Of a stretch of 64,000 bases of DNA, positions 1 to 7,775 are shown piece after piece; the stretch's first letter is position 1, and every line of letters starts with the position of its first letter. The position numbers were made by a program, and so were the translations under genes. This DNA comes from Acidilobaceae archaeon. Its GTDB lineage: Archaea > Thermoproteota > Thermoprotei_A > Sulfolobales > Acidilobaceae. The DNA is taken from NCBI GenBank assembly GCA_025058835.1, contig JANXEI010000002.1, positions 420,000-483,999 on the forward strand, given 5' to 3'. The notes beneath the pieces are model-generated. The model worked only from the letters and a program-made list of their open reading frames with translations, was not told the DNA's origin and made no database searches.

Positions 1-85
1 ATCCGGAGGCGCTCCAGATAGCGAGGGGGCTCTACCTGCGTAGCTGCCTTTAACCCTGGGCATATGGCTGAGTTAGGGAGCAGGG

Positions 86-547
86 ATGGCGCTCTACTCG
101 CACAGGTTTATGGTCTACTGGAGCGATACCGATGCTGCCGGCATAGCCCATTTCTCCAACTTCTTCCGCTGGTGCGAGAGGACGGAGGAGGAACTTTTCC
201 GCTCCCGTTTCGGCTCCCTCTCTGGCCTGCTGGCAGAGGCGGGCCTTGCCTTCCCTCGCGTGAAAGCCTCTTGCAACTTCTTCTTCCCCCTCTTCCTCCA
301 CGACGAGCTCAGGGTGGACGTAGTAGAAATATTGGTGGGGGAGAAAAGCATAACTTACCGATACGAAATACACAACGAGAGCAAGGGGATGAAGTCGGCA
401 GAGTGTGAGATAGTAGTAGTGCCCGTCAAGCTATCAGAGATGAGGAGCGTGGAAATACCCCCGCAGATCAAGGAGTCCCTCTTCTCCTTCGGTGCTGTAG
501 AGAAGAACAAAAGGGTTAAGGTTCAGGAGGGTTCAGAGGGGAGGTAG
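86..547 (+). CDS. acyl-CoA thioesterase-like protein (4HBT hotdog, YbgC/FadM type)
   Basis: A 153-residue protein with the single hotdog-fold arrangement of YbgC/FadM acyl-CoA thioesterases. Residues 11-25 carry the family signature, WSDTDAAGIAHFSNFFRW, with the catalytic-type Asp and the D-x-x-G-x-x-H pattern. The family hydrolyses short- or medium-chain or aromatic acyl-CoA in the cytosol; the substrate here cannot be told from sequence. The ATG follows a GGAGCAGGG stretch that can act as a ribosome binding site, and a TTTAA element lies about 35 nt upstream. The next gene starts 8 nt after its stop, so the two probably form an operon. Confidence 0.85.
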   Translation: MALYSHRFMVYWSDTDAAGIAHFSNFFRWCERTEEELFRSRFGSLSGLLAEAGLAFPRVKASCNFFFPLFLHDELRVDVVEILVGEKSITYRYEIHNESKGMKSAECEIVVVPVKLSEMRSVEIPPQIKESLFSFGAVEKNKRVKVQEGSEGR

Positions 548-554
548 AGAGCAG

Positions 555-848
555 TTGAAAAGCCCAATTAGGAGGCTCGTGCTGGACGTGCTCAAGCCCA
601 TCAAGGGCCTCTCCATAGTGGAAATAGGGAGGGAGGTCGCCTCCCTCGAGGGGATAGAGGGCGTTAACGTGACCGTTAAGGAGATAGACGTGGACACAAT
701 GACGCTCGTGGTGACCGTGGAGGGGAAGAACATAGACTATGAGAAGCTCGAGGAGCGGCTGGAGTCCCTCGGCTGCGTGATCCACAGCATCGATCAGGTG
801 GTGGCGGGCTCAAAGATAGTGGAGGAAGCAAAGGTCAGGCCAGAGTAA
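555..848 (+). CDS. DUF211 family protein
   Basis: A 97-residue protein starting at TTG. It matches the archaeal DUF211 family: opening RRLVLDVLKP, central EGVNVTVKEIDVDT and the closing HSIDQVVAG motif. Known structures of the family show a ferredoxin-like alpha/beta fold and higher oligomers, but no biochemical role is established to my knowledge. It lies 8 nt behind the thioesterase gene and likely shares its transcript. The stretch after it (849-933) contains a short hairpin (CTCGC AGGG GCGAG at 867-880) but nothing I can name. Confidence 0.85.
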   Translation: MKSPIRRLVLDVLKPIKGLSIVEIGREVASLEGIEGVNVTVKEIDVDTMTLVVTVEGKNIDYEKLEERLESLGCVIHSIDQVVAGSKIVEEAKVRPE

Positions 849-933
849 TTAGGTCGCCAAGTAGTTCTCGCAGGGGCGAGGACCGAGACCGCCGACTCCG
901 ATAAGTGACGAAGCCCAGCGAAGGGGAGCCCCA

Positions 934-940
934 TTTATAA
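934..940 (+). promoter_or_regulatory. TATA box for the HerA-like gene
   Basis: TTTATAA. With the usual archaeal spacing of about 27 nt, transcription would start near 964. That is downstream of the GTG at 955, so it favours the TTG at 973 as translation start. Confidence 0.6.
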
Positions 941-972
941 GCACTAGCAGAGAGGTGGAGAGGGGTTATGCC

Positions 973-2532
973 TTGAAAGTTCTAGGTAGGGTTCTCGAAT
1001 CCCTGAGCCCAAGAATAGTAAAGGTGGTAGCGCCTGAACCGATACCTCTCGGCGAGTACCTAACCCTCACATACCAAGTCAGCGGCCGCGAGGCTAAGGC
1101 CATTGCTATAGTAGCTAACGCTCAGTCAAGACATGCTGTCCTTCCCAGCCCCATCAGGTACATGGAGCCCGAGGAGGGGCGCGAGGTGAAACCCTTAGTC
1201 CTCTCGGAAATGCAGCTTTACGTTATGGCAGAGAAGATCGGCAACGGAAAGCTAATGGCGCCTAGATACCCAATTCCCCCCGAGACGCCGGTCAGGAGGT
1301 CCACTAAAGAGGAGCTCGAAGAGCTTTATGGGCAGAAGAAAGAGAAGAAAGAGGGCCATGTAAAGCTAGGGACACTAGCGATAGGGGAGGAAAGTAGCAT
1401 AGAGATCTGGGTAGATGCGAACAAGCTCACTAAGCACCTCTTCATAGCAGGAGCTACGGGCTCAGGGAAGAGCAACACCGTAGCAATCCTGATAGACAGG
1501 CTGGCTAGCAAGAAGGTGCCGGTGGTAGTCTTTGATGTGCACGGAGAGTACAGCATGGACTTGAAGGAGGGCGGGAAGCTGGAAGTGATAGAGGCCGTAA
1601 TAAATCCTATGCACTTCGTGGGTAGGGAGAGAGTGCTTGCCGGGATCATCATCCCAGAGGCAAAAGCCATGAGGCAGAGAAGACTTCTCGTGAAGGCCAT
1701 TCGGAAGCTCCACGAAGAGCTAAAAGAGCGCGAGAAGAATACTCCCCTTAAAGAGGCCCTGCTCGAGCTGGCAGGTGAGAAGCAGGCGAAGGAAGACGCT
1801 GACGACGCAGAACTCTACGCAGAGCTCTACGCAAAAGCGCTCATAAAAATGGTCAGGACGATAGGCATGAACGACAGGAGCTATGGCAGTAAGATAGTGG
1901 GCCCTACGGAGGACAAGGTGGAGGAGTTCTTCGAGGTAGCTCCTGTGAGCTTAACGGCTCCTCACGTGCTTGCTGATAGGGCGCGGGGCACTGTGCTGGT
2001 CGTCAATGCCTTTGGGCTCTCTGACGAGGAGAAGAGGTGGATGCTGAAGTTCATTGTCGATAAGCTCCTCCTTCAACTGAAAAAGGAGAAAGGCAGTAAC
2101 AGCTGCGTGCTGGTCGTGGAGGAGGCGCCGCTCTTCTTAGGGGACAAGCTGCACCATCCCGTAAAGGACAGCCTCCAGCGCTTCGCCAGGGAGGGGAGGA
2201 AGTTCGGCGGCTCCCTCGTCGTGGTAAGCCAGAGGCCCCGGAGCCTCGACGTGAACGTGGTGAGCCAGCTCCAGAACTTCATCTTCCTGAAGGTGGTGCA
2301 GGAGGAGGACGTGAGGACCATAATGAACATAGCTGACAGCCTAGAGGAGAGCCTTGCTGCAATGATAAAGAGCTTCGAGGAGGGGAGGGCCCTGGTGCTG
2401 GGGGAGTTCCTGGGCAAGTTCCCAGCAGTTGTGAAGATAGATCAGCACAAGGGCAAGAGGCTAGGGGCCACCCCTGATCTCATCAAGCCTGAGCTAGAGG
2501 TGCAGAAGGAGCGGAGGGGCTTCGAGGCCTAG
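973..2532 (+). CDS. herA: HerA-like ATPase/helicase (DUF87)
   Basis: HerA/FtsK-superfamily ATPase. An N-terminal HAS-barrel-like beta-rich region (first ~90 residues) is followed by a P-loop GATGSGKSN near residue 162 and a Walker B strand CVLVVEEAPLFL in the last third, then the arginine-rich FAREGRKFGG and SQRPR segments typical of hexameric HerA. HerA normally works with NurA, Mre11 and Rad50 in DNA end resection, but none of these is adjacent, so this may be a HerA paralogue. I chose TTG 973 because a GAGGGG element sits 8 nt upstream and the TATA at 934 would start the mRNA near 964. GTG 955 (6 residues longer) is the alternative. Its stop overlaps that of the convergent helicase gene in a shared CTAG. 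Confidence 0.85.
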   Translation: MKVLGRVLESLSPRIVKVVAPEPIPLGEYLTLTYQVSGREAKAIAIVANAQSRHAVLPSPIRYMEPEEGREVKPLVLSEMQLYVMAEKIGNGKLMAPRYPIPPETPVRRSTKEELEELYGQKKEKKEGHVKLGTLAIGEESSIEIWVDANKLTKHLFIAGATGSGKSNTVAILIDRLASKKVPVVVFDVHGEYSMDLKEGGKLEVIEAVINPMHFVGRERVLAGIIIPEAKAMRQRRLLVKAIRKLHEELKEREKNTPLKEALLELAGEKQAKEDADDAELYAELYAKALIKMVRTIGMNDRSYGSKIVGPTEDKVEEFFEVAPVSLTAPHVLADRARGTVLVVNAFGLSDEEKRWMLKFIVDKLLLQLKKEKGSNSCVLVVEEAPLFLGDKLHHPVKDSLQRFAREGRKFGGSLVVVSQRPRSLDVNVVSQLQNFIFLKVVQEEDVRTIMNIADSLEESLAAMIKSFEEGRALVLGEFLGKFPAVVKIDQHKGKRLGATPDLIKPELEVQKERRGFEA

Positions 2533-4760
2533 GCTAAAGGATATCCCTCGGGCCTCCCTACGTCGAGAGGGATCCCCTCCTTTATGACCCGAGCCACCCT
2601 GAGTGCTCCTTTCCTGGAGAGCATCCTGTTGTTGTTGCCGCAGTATGGGGAGAAGACGCAGCGGGGACAGCCGTCTTCGCAGCTACAGCCCGCCAATATC
2701 TTTTCTGCTAGTTCTACTATCCTCTCCATCCTCTCGAAGACGAGCCTAGAAGCGCCGTTCCCGCCCGGCACTGAGTCGTATATGACTATGTGCCCTGAGG
2801 GGTAGCTTATGCCGCCTACGTCAGTATCTGATAGGCCAGCGATGGGCCTGGCTGCCGCAATGAGCACATGCTCTAGGGCATGGTAAGCGCTTGCAGATGC
2901 CACGAGGCTCCCCAACCCTGGGTCCGGATATCTGCCCACTACCCCTCTTGTCCAGAAGCTCCACACCAACGGCGTCTCGTAGTAGACCTCGCTTATGAGG
3001 CTGCCGCTGTACTCTTCCCTTATCACGTAACCCTCCACCCTCATGGTCACTTTGACGCTCCCGAAGACGAGCCTTACGCCCCCCAGCTCCCTCTCCCTCT
3101 CCGGCTTCACGGTGTCGAGCTCTGTGGTGTAGAGAGGCCTCGTGTAGAAGTTCAGCTCCCTCTCCACCCTCCTCACCCTGGCGCGGAGGGCCTCCACCTC
3201 GAGCGAGAGGGAGATGTAGGGCGTGCCGCCGTGGTAGTAGACAGCTCCTGGGTGGAGGTCGAGGAGGGCGAGGGGCATCTCCCTTGTGCCTATGATCTTC
3301 TGCTCCTCCCAGATGGTGAGCACTGCGCCCGTGGACCTTATGCTCGATGCCTTCACTATCGCAGCCAACCGCAGGGGGTTTCCGTAGATCTTTCTCCCCT
3401 CCCTCTTCGCGCTCCCCTCTTCTATGAGCCTCTCCAGAGCGACCTTTGCCTCCTCGCCCAGCTCCGAGGGGGAGAGGGCAACGCTCTCGTACAGCATGGC
3501 AGCCAGATGAACCCTTGCTACCTCCTCGTTGCTCGGCTCTATGTAGCTGGCAGGGATCTCCTGCTGGAAGAACTCGCGAGGCCTTGCAGCGAAGTAAGCC
3601 TCCATCGCATCCTCGCCCAGCAGGGTGAACACGTAGCCCGGCCTGTCCCTCCTCCCCGTCCTTCCAGCCCTCTGGAGGTAGCTGGCGAAGTTCTTCGGCA
3701 TGTTAGCCATGATCACCGCGTCCAGATCCCCAACGTCTATCCCCAGCTCCAGCGTGGGGGTGGAGACCACGACGTTCAGCTCTCCCCTAACGAAGGCCTC
3801 CTCTACTCTCCTCCTGTGCTCTGCGCTGAGGCCTGCCCTGTGCACCTCAGCCCTGCTCCCGTACCTCCTAACAACTCTCCCTACGAGCTCTGCCATCTGC
3901 TGCGAATCAGTGAAGACGAGCACCTTGAGGCCTTGCGACGAGAGGGCATGTGCCATCGCTGCTGCGAGGGTCCACCTACTGGCTGCGCCCGTGTCTACAA
4001 GGTAGTGGTATGCAGTTCCCCTCCTACGCCTGGGCCCCCTAACGATCCGCGGGGGAGAGCCGAAGATCTGTGCCCCTATCTCTTCCGGGTTCCCTATCGT
4101 GGCACCTGCCCCCACCAGCGACAGCTCCGGGGAGTAGCGGAGCAGCCTCCTCAATATCCACCTCATGTGACTCCCGAAGACCCCGCTGTACTGGTGGAAC
4201 TCGTCCACCACAAGGTAGGAGGCTCTGCTCACTAGCTCTCGGAAGGAGCGCTGGAAGGCGAGCGAGAAGTGAATCATGTCGGGGTTCGTTATCAAGAGGT
4301 GGGGCGGGTTGCTGTATATCTCCTTCCTCTCCCCTGCCGGGGAGTCGCCGTCGAGCACAGCAGCCCTTATGCCCAACCGCTCACTTATCTGCCTCATCCT
4401 CTTCAGCTGGTCCCTCGCGAGGGCTTTGGTAGGGTAGACGAGGATGGCGTGAGGGGAGGAACGGGAGCTCAGGGCTGAGTGGAGGAGGGGGATGAGGAAG
4501 GCCTCGGTCTTTCCCGTGCCAGTGCCCGACACTATTAGGACGTTCTCCCCCTCCCTGATCCTCTCGAGCGCCTCAGCCTGGAACCGGTATAGCCTCTCTA
4601 TCCCCCTCTCCCTCAGGACTGACTTCAGCCTCTCGTCCAACTCTAGCTCATCTATAGAGGGACCCTTCTCTGGCTCTCCAGCTTCCTCTTTCTGGGCATA
4701 GACTATTCTCCCTCCGTACTTTGCTATTACCTCATCAATCAAGGGCAGAGCTGAGGTCAA
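2529..4760 (-). CDS. DEAD/DEAH-box helicase with C-terminal MZB (DUF1998) domain
   Basis: A 743-residue superfamily 2 helicase. Motif I SGTGTGKTEA lies near residue 80, motif II is VVDEFHQY (DEFH box), and the second RecA domain carries STPTLELGIDVGD and the QRAGRTGRRDRPG arginine finger region. The C-terminal DUF1998/MZB domain has the conserved cysteine cluster CSCEDGCPRCVFSPYCG, which binds a metal or Fe-S cluster in relatives (Hrq1/YprA/SftH group). It is likely a 3'-5' helicase in DNA repair. TTG 4760 lies about 30 nt after a TATA box shared with the divergent gene. It is convergent with the HerA-like gene, sharing CTAG as overlapping stops. Confidence 0.88.
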   Translation of the reverse strand: MTSALPLIDEVIAKYGGRIVYAQKEEAGEPEKGPSIDELELDERLKSVLRERGIERLYRFQAEALERIREGENVLIVSGTGTGKTEAFLIPLLHSALSSRSSPHAILVYPTKALARDQLKRMRQISERLGIRAAVLDGDSPAGERKEIYSNPPHLLITNPDMIHFSLAFQRSFRELVSRASYLVVDEFHQYSGVFGSHMRWILRRLLRYSPELSLVGAGATIGNPEEIGAQIFGSPPRIVRGPRRRRGTAYHYLVDTGAASRWTLAAAMAHALSSQGLKVLVFTDSQQMAELVGRVVRRYGSRAEVHRAGLSAEHRRRVEEAFVRGELNVVVSTPTLELGIDVGDLDAVIMANMPKNFASYLQRAGRTGRRDRPGYVFTLLGEDAMEAYFAARPREFFQQEIPASYIEPSNEEVARVHLAAMLYESVALSPSELGEEAKVALERLIEEGSAKREGRKIYGNPLRLAAIVKASSIRSTGAVLTIWEEQKIIGTREMPLALLDLHPGAVYYHGGTPYISLSLEVEALRARVRRVERELNFYTRPLYTTELDTVKPERERELGGVRLVFGSVKVTMRVEGYVIREEYSGSLISEVYYETPLVWSFWTRGVVGRYPDPGLGSLVASASAYHALEHVLIAAARPIAGLSDTDVGGISYPSGHIVIYDSVPGGNGASRLVFERMERIVELAEKILAGCSCEDGCPRCVFSPYCGNNNRMLSRKGALRVARVIKEGIPLDVGRPEGYPLA

Positions 4761-4788
4761 GGTCCAATACTAACTCTTAGGCAATCGC

Positions 4789-4795
4789 TTATATA
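4789..4795. promoter_or_regulatory. near-palindromic TATA box shared by divergent genes
   Basis: TTATATA lies between the minus-strand helicase start (4760) and the plus-strand membrane protein start (4832). It reads as a TATA box on both strands and no second TATA is visible in the 71-nt gap, so one element may serve both genes. Confidence 0.5.
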
Positions 4796-4831
4796 CTCCT
4801 TCTCGCTCAGAGGAGGAGGAGAGGAAGGGGA

Positions 4832-5140
4832 ATGGTCAACGACAGAGCTATTGGGCTTGGCCTGATGGTCATCTCTGTCCTCGCTATTCTGCTCTACTTC
4901 TTCCTCCTCTTCCCCCTCGCTAGCGAGGAGGTCAAACTCAACATATTCGGAGTAGAGGTGACCGGCGCTCGGCTCGCCGACCTGCTCGTTAAGATCACCG
5001 TTATGGTAGGCGTTATGGGCTTCTTCGGAGTGCTTGCATGGATAGGCTATACGCTTTTCACAACTCCTCCTCCAAAGCCCTTGGAGGAGGTGGAGAGGGA
5101 GATAGAGGAGGAGCTCAAGAAGCTCGAGGTGAAGAAGTAG
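4832..5140 (+). CDS. small two-helix membrane protein
   Basis: A 102-residue protein of no family I can name. Two hydrophobic helices (about residues 8-30 and 50-75) flank a short hydrophilic loop, followed by a proline run TTPPPKP and a charged C-terminal helix of Glu and Lys (LEEVEREIEEELKKLEVKK). The topology suggests both termini on the same side with a cytoplasmic coiled tail. A GAGGAGGAGAGG run upstream of the ATG is a strong ribosome binding site. It ends 11 nt before the SLC13-type carrier, so a role as accessory protein is possible but is inference only. Confidence 0.7.
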   Translation: MVNDRAIGLGLMVISVLAILLYFFLLFPLASEEVKLNIFGVEVTGARLADLLVKITVMVGVMGFFGVLAWIGYTLFTTPPPKPLEEVEREIEEELKKLEVKK

Positions 5141-5151
5141 GGGGTTGAAAT

Positions 5152-6429
5152 CTGGTCTCGGGCAAGGAGCTCTTCGCCCTGCTGCTCCTAACGTTTCTCA
5201 TTGGAGCCCTCCTCCTCCGCGTTAAGGTACCTAAGGTCCCCGTCTGGGCAATCATGGCCTTCACCTCCTCTGCTGTGGTAGTGGGCAGGCTAGTGCCAAT
5301 AGATGAGCTCGAGAAGACAATAAACCTCGACGTAATACTGTTCCTCATTGGCATGTTCAGCATAGTTGCTGTGGCAGAGAGCTCTGGCCTCCTGGAGGCC
5401 CTCTCGATACTTTTCCTCTCATACGTGAGGACGGTCCACCAAGCTATCATAGTGCTCGGAACGACCTTGGGGATCTTGGCTGCGGTTGCCGTGAACGACA
5501 CCGTCGCGGTTATGGGGCCTCCCATTGCCTACTTCGTGGCCAGGGCCTTGAGGGTGGAGGCGAAAGTGCTCTACTTGCTGCTCGCCTTCTCCATAACGGT
5601 GGGCTCTGTTGCAACCCCTCTGGGCAACCCTCAGAACATGCTCATAGCGATCGAGTCTGGGATGAGCGCTCCCTTCGTCTACTTCCTCCTCTACCTCCTC
5701 ATCCCGACTCTCATTAACCTCCCCCTTACTGCCCTCCTGCTCATCCGCCTCTACCGCGTTAAGGACAGGCCCGTAAGGGTGCTAGTCGTGCCCTGGGAGA
5801 AGATAAAGGACAGAAGGGATGCGCTCATATCTGCAGCTTCCCTCATCATAGTCATTGCAGCGCTCTTCGTCAACGACGTCCTTAGCCTCCTCGGCTACCC
5901 GCATATAGAACATAGGGGCTTTATCCCCTTCGTCGTCGCAGCCGCGACCTATGTAGTCCTCTCGAACCCCCGCGACGTAGTCAACAGGATCGACTGGAGC
6001 ACCATCCTCTTCTTCATCGCCCTCTTCATAACGGCAGAGGGCATATGGAACAGCGGGCTGGTGGAGAGGTTGCTGAGCTCCTTCCTCCCCTCGCCTGCTA
6101 AGGGCTTGGAGGGATACGCTGTCATCACCTTCCTCTCCCTCCTGCTGAGCCAGGCCATAAGCAACGTGCCCTTTGCCAAGCTCTTCACAGAGTACATGCA
6201 CTACGTCGGCTACACTCCCGCAGACGTGAGGGAGTGGCTCACCCTCGCCATGGCGTCCACCATAGCCGGCAACCTCACCCTTCTAGGGGCTGCCTCGAAC
6301 ATCATCATCCTTGAGAGGCTCGAAAAGGATTACAAGCAGACCATAGGGTTCATAGAGTTTGCCCGCGTAGGCTCTGTTATCACAGTAGTTAACATTATCG
6401 TCTACACTCCCTTCTTGCTGCTCATCTAG
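5152..6429 (+). CDS. SLC13/ArsB-type anion or cation carrier (ion transporter superfamily)
   Basis: A polytopic membrane protein of the ArsB/NhaD/CitM superfamily, with the two family re-entrant signatures VGSVATPLGNPQNMLI in the first half and AGNLTLLGAASNIIILE near the C-terminus. Families in this group carry arsenite, Na+/H+, citrate or dicarboxylates; which applies here cannot be decided. The first ATG is at 5254, but the reading frame upstream, back to a stop at 5146, encodes a fitting first membrane helix (KELFALLLLTFLIGALLLR). With it the length is 425 residues, normal for the family. The only near-cognate start is CTG 5152 behind a GGGGG run. If CTG is not used, the protein starts at 5254. 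Confidence 0.8.
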   Translation: MVSGKELFALLLLTFLIGALLLRVKVPKVPVWAIMAFTSSAVVVGRLVPIDELEKTINLDVILFLIGMFSIVAVAESSGLLEALSILFLSYVRTVHQAIIVLGTTLGILAAVAVNDTVAVMGPPIAYFVARALRVEAKVLYLLLAFSITVGSVATPLGNPQNMLIAIESGMSAPFVYFLLYLLIPTLINLPLTALLLIRLYRVKDRPVRVLVVPWEKIKDRRDALISAASLIIVIAALFVNDVLSLLGYPHIEHRGFIPFVVAAATYVVLSNPRDVVNRIDWSTILFFIALFITAEGIWNSGLVERLLSSFLPSPAKGLEGYAVITFLSLLLSQAISNVPFAKLFTEYMHYVGYTPADVREWLTLAMASTIAGNLTLLGAASNIIILERLEKDYKQTIGFIEFARVGSVITVVNIIVYTPFLLLI

Positions 6430-6552
6430 CGTAATACCAGAGCTCGTCAACATCGGGACTTTTAATGGGTGAACCTTTGAATCGGGCAAAACAGCCTTAT
6501 TAGGTCTTATGGGCTAATAGATAATAACGAGCCTTGCATGGGGTGAAGCAAA

Positions 6553-6750
6553 GTGCCGGCCTGCACTCAGAAAGTAAAGGTCAAAACGCCCAGCGGCGTT
6601 GAGGCAGAGCTTGTTCCTAAGAAAGTGTGGACCCTAGAGCCCAAGGGCGGTAAGGGAGGAAAGGGAGTCAAGATAGGCCTCTTCCACGACCCCCAGTCAG
6701 GTAAGTACTTCAGAGCGAAAGTATCTCAGGACTACCCGGAGTGTGCCTGA
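6553..6750 (+). CDS. cren7: Cren7 chromatin protein
   Basis: A 65-residue basic protein that matches the crenarchaeal chromatin protein Cren7 along its whole length: [19 protein letters not shown], then [19 protein letters not shown] and the terminal DYPEC. Cren7 is a small SH3-like beta-barrel that binds the minor groove without sequence preference and bends DNA. The loop between the barrel strands is glycine- and lysine-rich ([11 protein letters not shown]), a few residues longer than in the Sulfolobus protein as I recall it. GTG start with GGGGTGA 6 nt upstream. Single gene, followed within 60 nt by the ATP synthase promoter. Confidence 0.93.
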   Translation: MPACTQKVKVKTPSGVEAELVPKKVWTLEPKGGKGGKGVKIGLFHDPQSGKYFRAKVSQDYPECA

Positions 6751-6770
6751 CCTCCCTCTCTTTTCCCCCC

Positions 6771-6782
6771 AAAATATTTTAT
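6771..6782 (+). promoter_or_regulatory. TATA region for the ATP synthase F gene
   Basis: An A/T block AAAATATTTTAT in G+C-rich surroundings, about 33 nt before the GTG of the F subunit gene. A GAGGAGGGG ribosome binding site lies between. Confidence 0.55.
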
Positions 6783-6810
6783 CTTTTCTTTATCGAGGAG
6801 GGGAGAGCCC

Positions 6811-7122
6811 GTGTCCAAATTTGAGAGGGGCAAAGTAGCGGTGCTCGGGGACAGGGAGACGCTGCCCCTTTTCAAATCAGCCGGCTTTAAGACGGTCGAG
6901 GTCCTCAGCCAGTCGCAGGTTGTGGAAGCGGTCAACAGGTTGAACGCAGAGGGCGACATCTCTCTCATAATAGTCCTGAAACATGTCCTGAGCGATGAGG
7001 CTAGGTTCAAGCAGCAGGTTGCGAGCTCCCGCGTGCCGGTCTTCGTATTGCCTACCCTTTACACAAAGGGAGAGGCTGTAGACGTCAACAAGATCCTGGC
7101 CAAGGCGCTGGGGATGGGCTAG
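6811..7122 (+). CDS. atpF: A/V-type ATP synthase subunit F
   Basis: A 103-residue protein with the subunit F pattern: KVAVLGDRETLPLFKSAGF at the start (nucleotide-binding-like Rossmann strand), central DISLIIVLKHVLSD and terminal VPVFVLPTLYT. Subunit F sits in the central stalk of the archaeal rotary ATP synthase and couples rotor and A3B3 head. GTG start with GAGGAGGGG upstream. The following E gene starts 30 nt later, possibly from its own TATA (GCTTTTAAGC near 7121-7130), which would put its transcript start at the E start codon. Confidence 0.9.
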   Translation: MSKFERGKVAVLGDRETLPLFKSAGFKTVEVLSQSQVVEAVNRLNAEGDISLIIVLKHVLSDEARFKQQVASSRVPVFVLPTLYTKGEAVDVNKILAKALGMG

Positions 7123-7152
7123 CTTTTAAGCCCTTAGACCTCTGGGAGCTCG

Positions 7153-7758
7153 GTGGCCCCTTTGAGCAAGCTCAGCGGCGATCCAGAGAGGCTTGCAAGG
7201 GAAGCGGCGAAGGAGGAGCAGGAGAGGTCAGCCAAGATACTCGAGGAGGCCTACGTGACTTCCCAGAGATTGCTGGAGGAGAGCTTTAAGAAGAGCCTGA
7301 TGGAGAGCGAGAGAAGGCTCGGGGAGGAGTTCTCGCTCCTAGAGGAGCAGCTGAAGAGCCTGAGGTCGAGGCTCGAGTATGAGATGAAGGCCAAGCTTGC
7401 AGAGAGGAGGAACGAGATAGTAGAGGAGGTTATGGGAAGGGCGCTACAGATCTTCAAGGAGATGAAGAGGGAGGCATGGTACGAGAAGTTCTTGCAGAGA
7501 TCTATAGAGAGAGCTCTGGCAGAGGCGGGGAGGGCAGAGGAGGTCGAGCTGAGGGCAGCCGAGGAGGACATGAAGCTCGTTAGGGAGATAGCTTCCCGCT
7601 ACAAGGTCAAGGTCTCCCCTGAGCCCGCCAACATAGTCGGGGGGATCATAGCAGTGGTGAGAGGGGGGGAGTTGAGGCTGGACTTCAGCGTCGATCTGTT
7701 CCTCTCTCGCAACGACGCGAGGCTGAGGAACTTAGCGTTAAAGGCTCTAATGGAGTAG
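7153..7758 (+). CDS. atpE: A/V-type ATP synthase subunit E
   Basis: A 201-residue protein with a long charged N-terminal coiled coil (about residues 10-110, rich in Glu, Arg and Lys) and a globular C-terminal part ending in the family motif ANIVGGIIAVVRGGELRLDFSVD. Subunit E forms the peripheral stalk (stator) of the archaeal ATP synthase together with subunit H. GTG 7153 is used here; TTG 7162 is a possible alternative. It lies between F and A, the usual order F-E-A read in the direction of transcription. Confidence 0.92.
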   Translation: MAPLSKLSGDPERLAREAAKEEQERSAKILEEAYVTSQRLLEESFKKSLMESERRLGEEFSLLEEQLKSLRSRLEYEMKAKLAERRNEIVEEVMGRALQIFKEMKREAWYEKFLQRSIERALAEAGRAEEVELRAAEEDMKLVREIASRYKVKVSPEPANIVGGIIAVVRGGELRLDFSVDLFLSRNDARLRNLALKALME

Positions 7759-7775
7759 GGGGAGCGTGAGGCAGG

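Noticed and set aside
3..53. Possible C-terminal end of a plus-strand gene (PEALQIARGLYLRSCL and stop)
   Set aside because: Only 16 codons are inside the window and all three frames are short; there is no way to judge coding character.
849..933. C/D box guide RNA or other small RNA between DUF211 and HerA-like genes
   Set aside because: Only a C-like GTGACGA and a 5-bp hairpin are visible; no D box or complementary target could be recognised.
2880..4235. 451-codon open frame on the plus strand opposite the DEAD-box helicase
   Set aside because: It is antisense to a gene with complete helicase motifs, and its sequence (rich in His, Pro, Arg without domains) is typical of a shadow frame in G+C-rich DNA.
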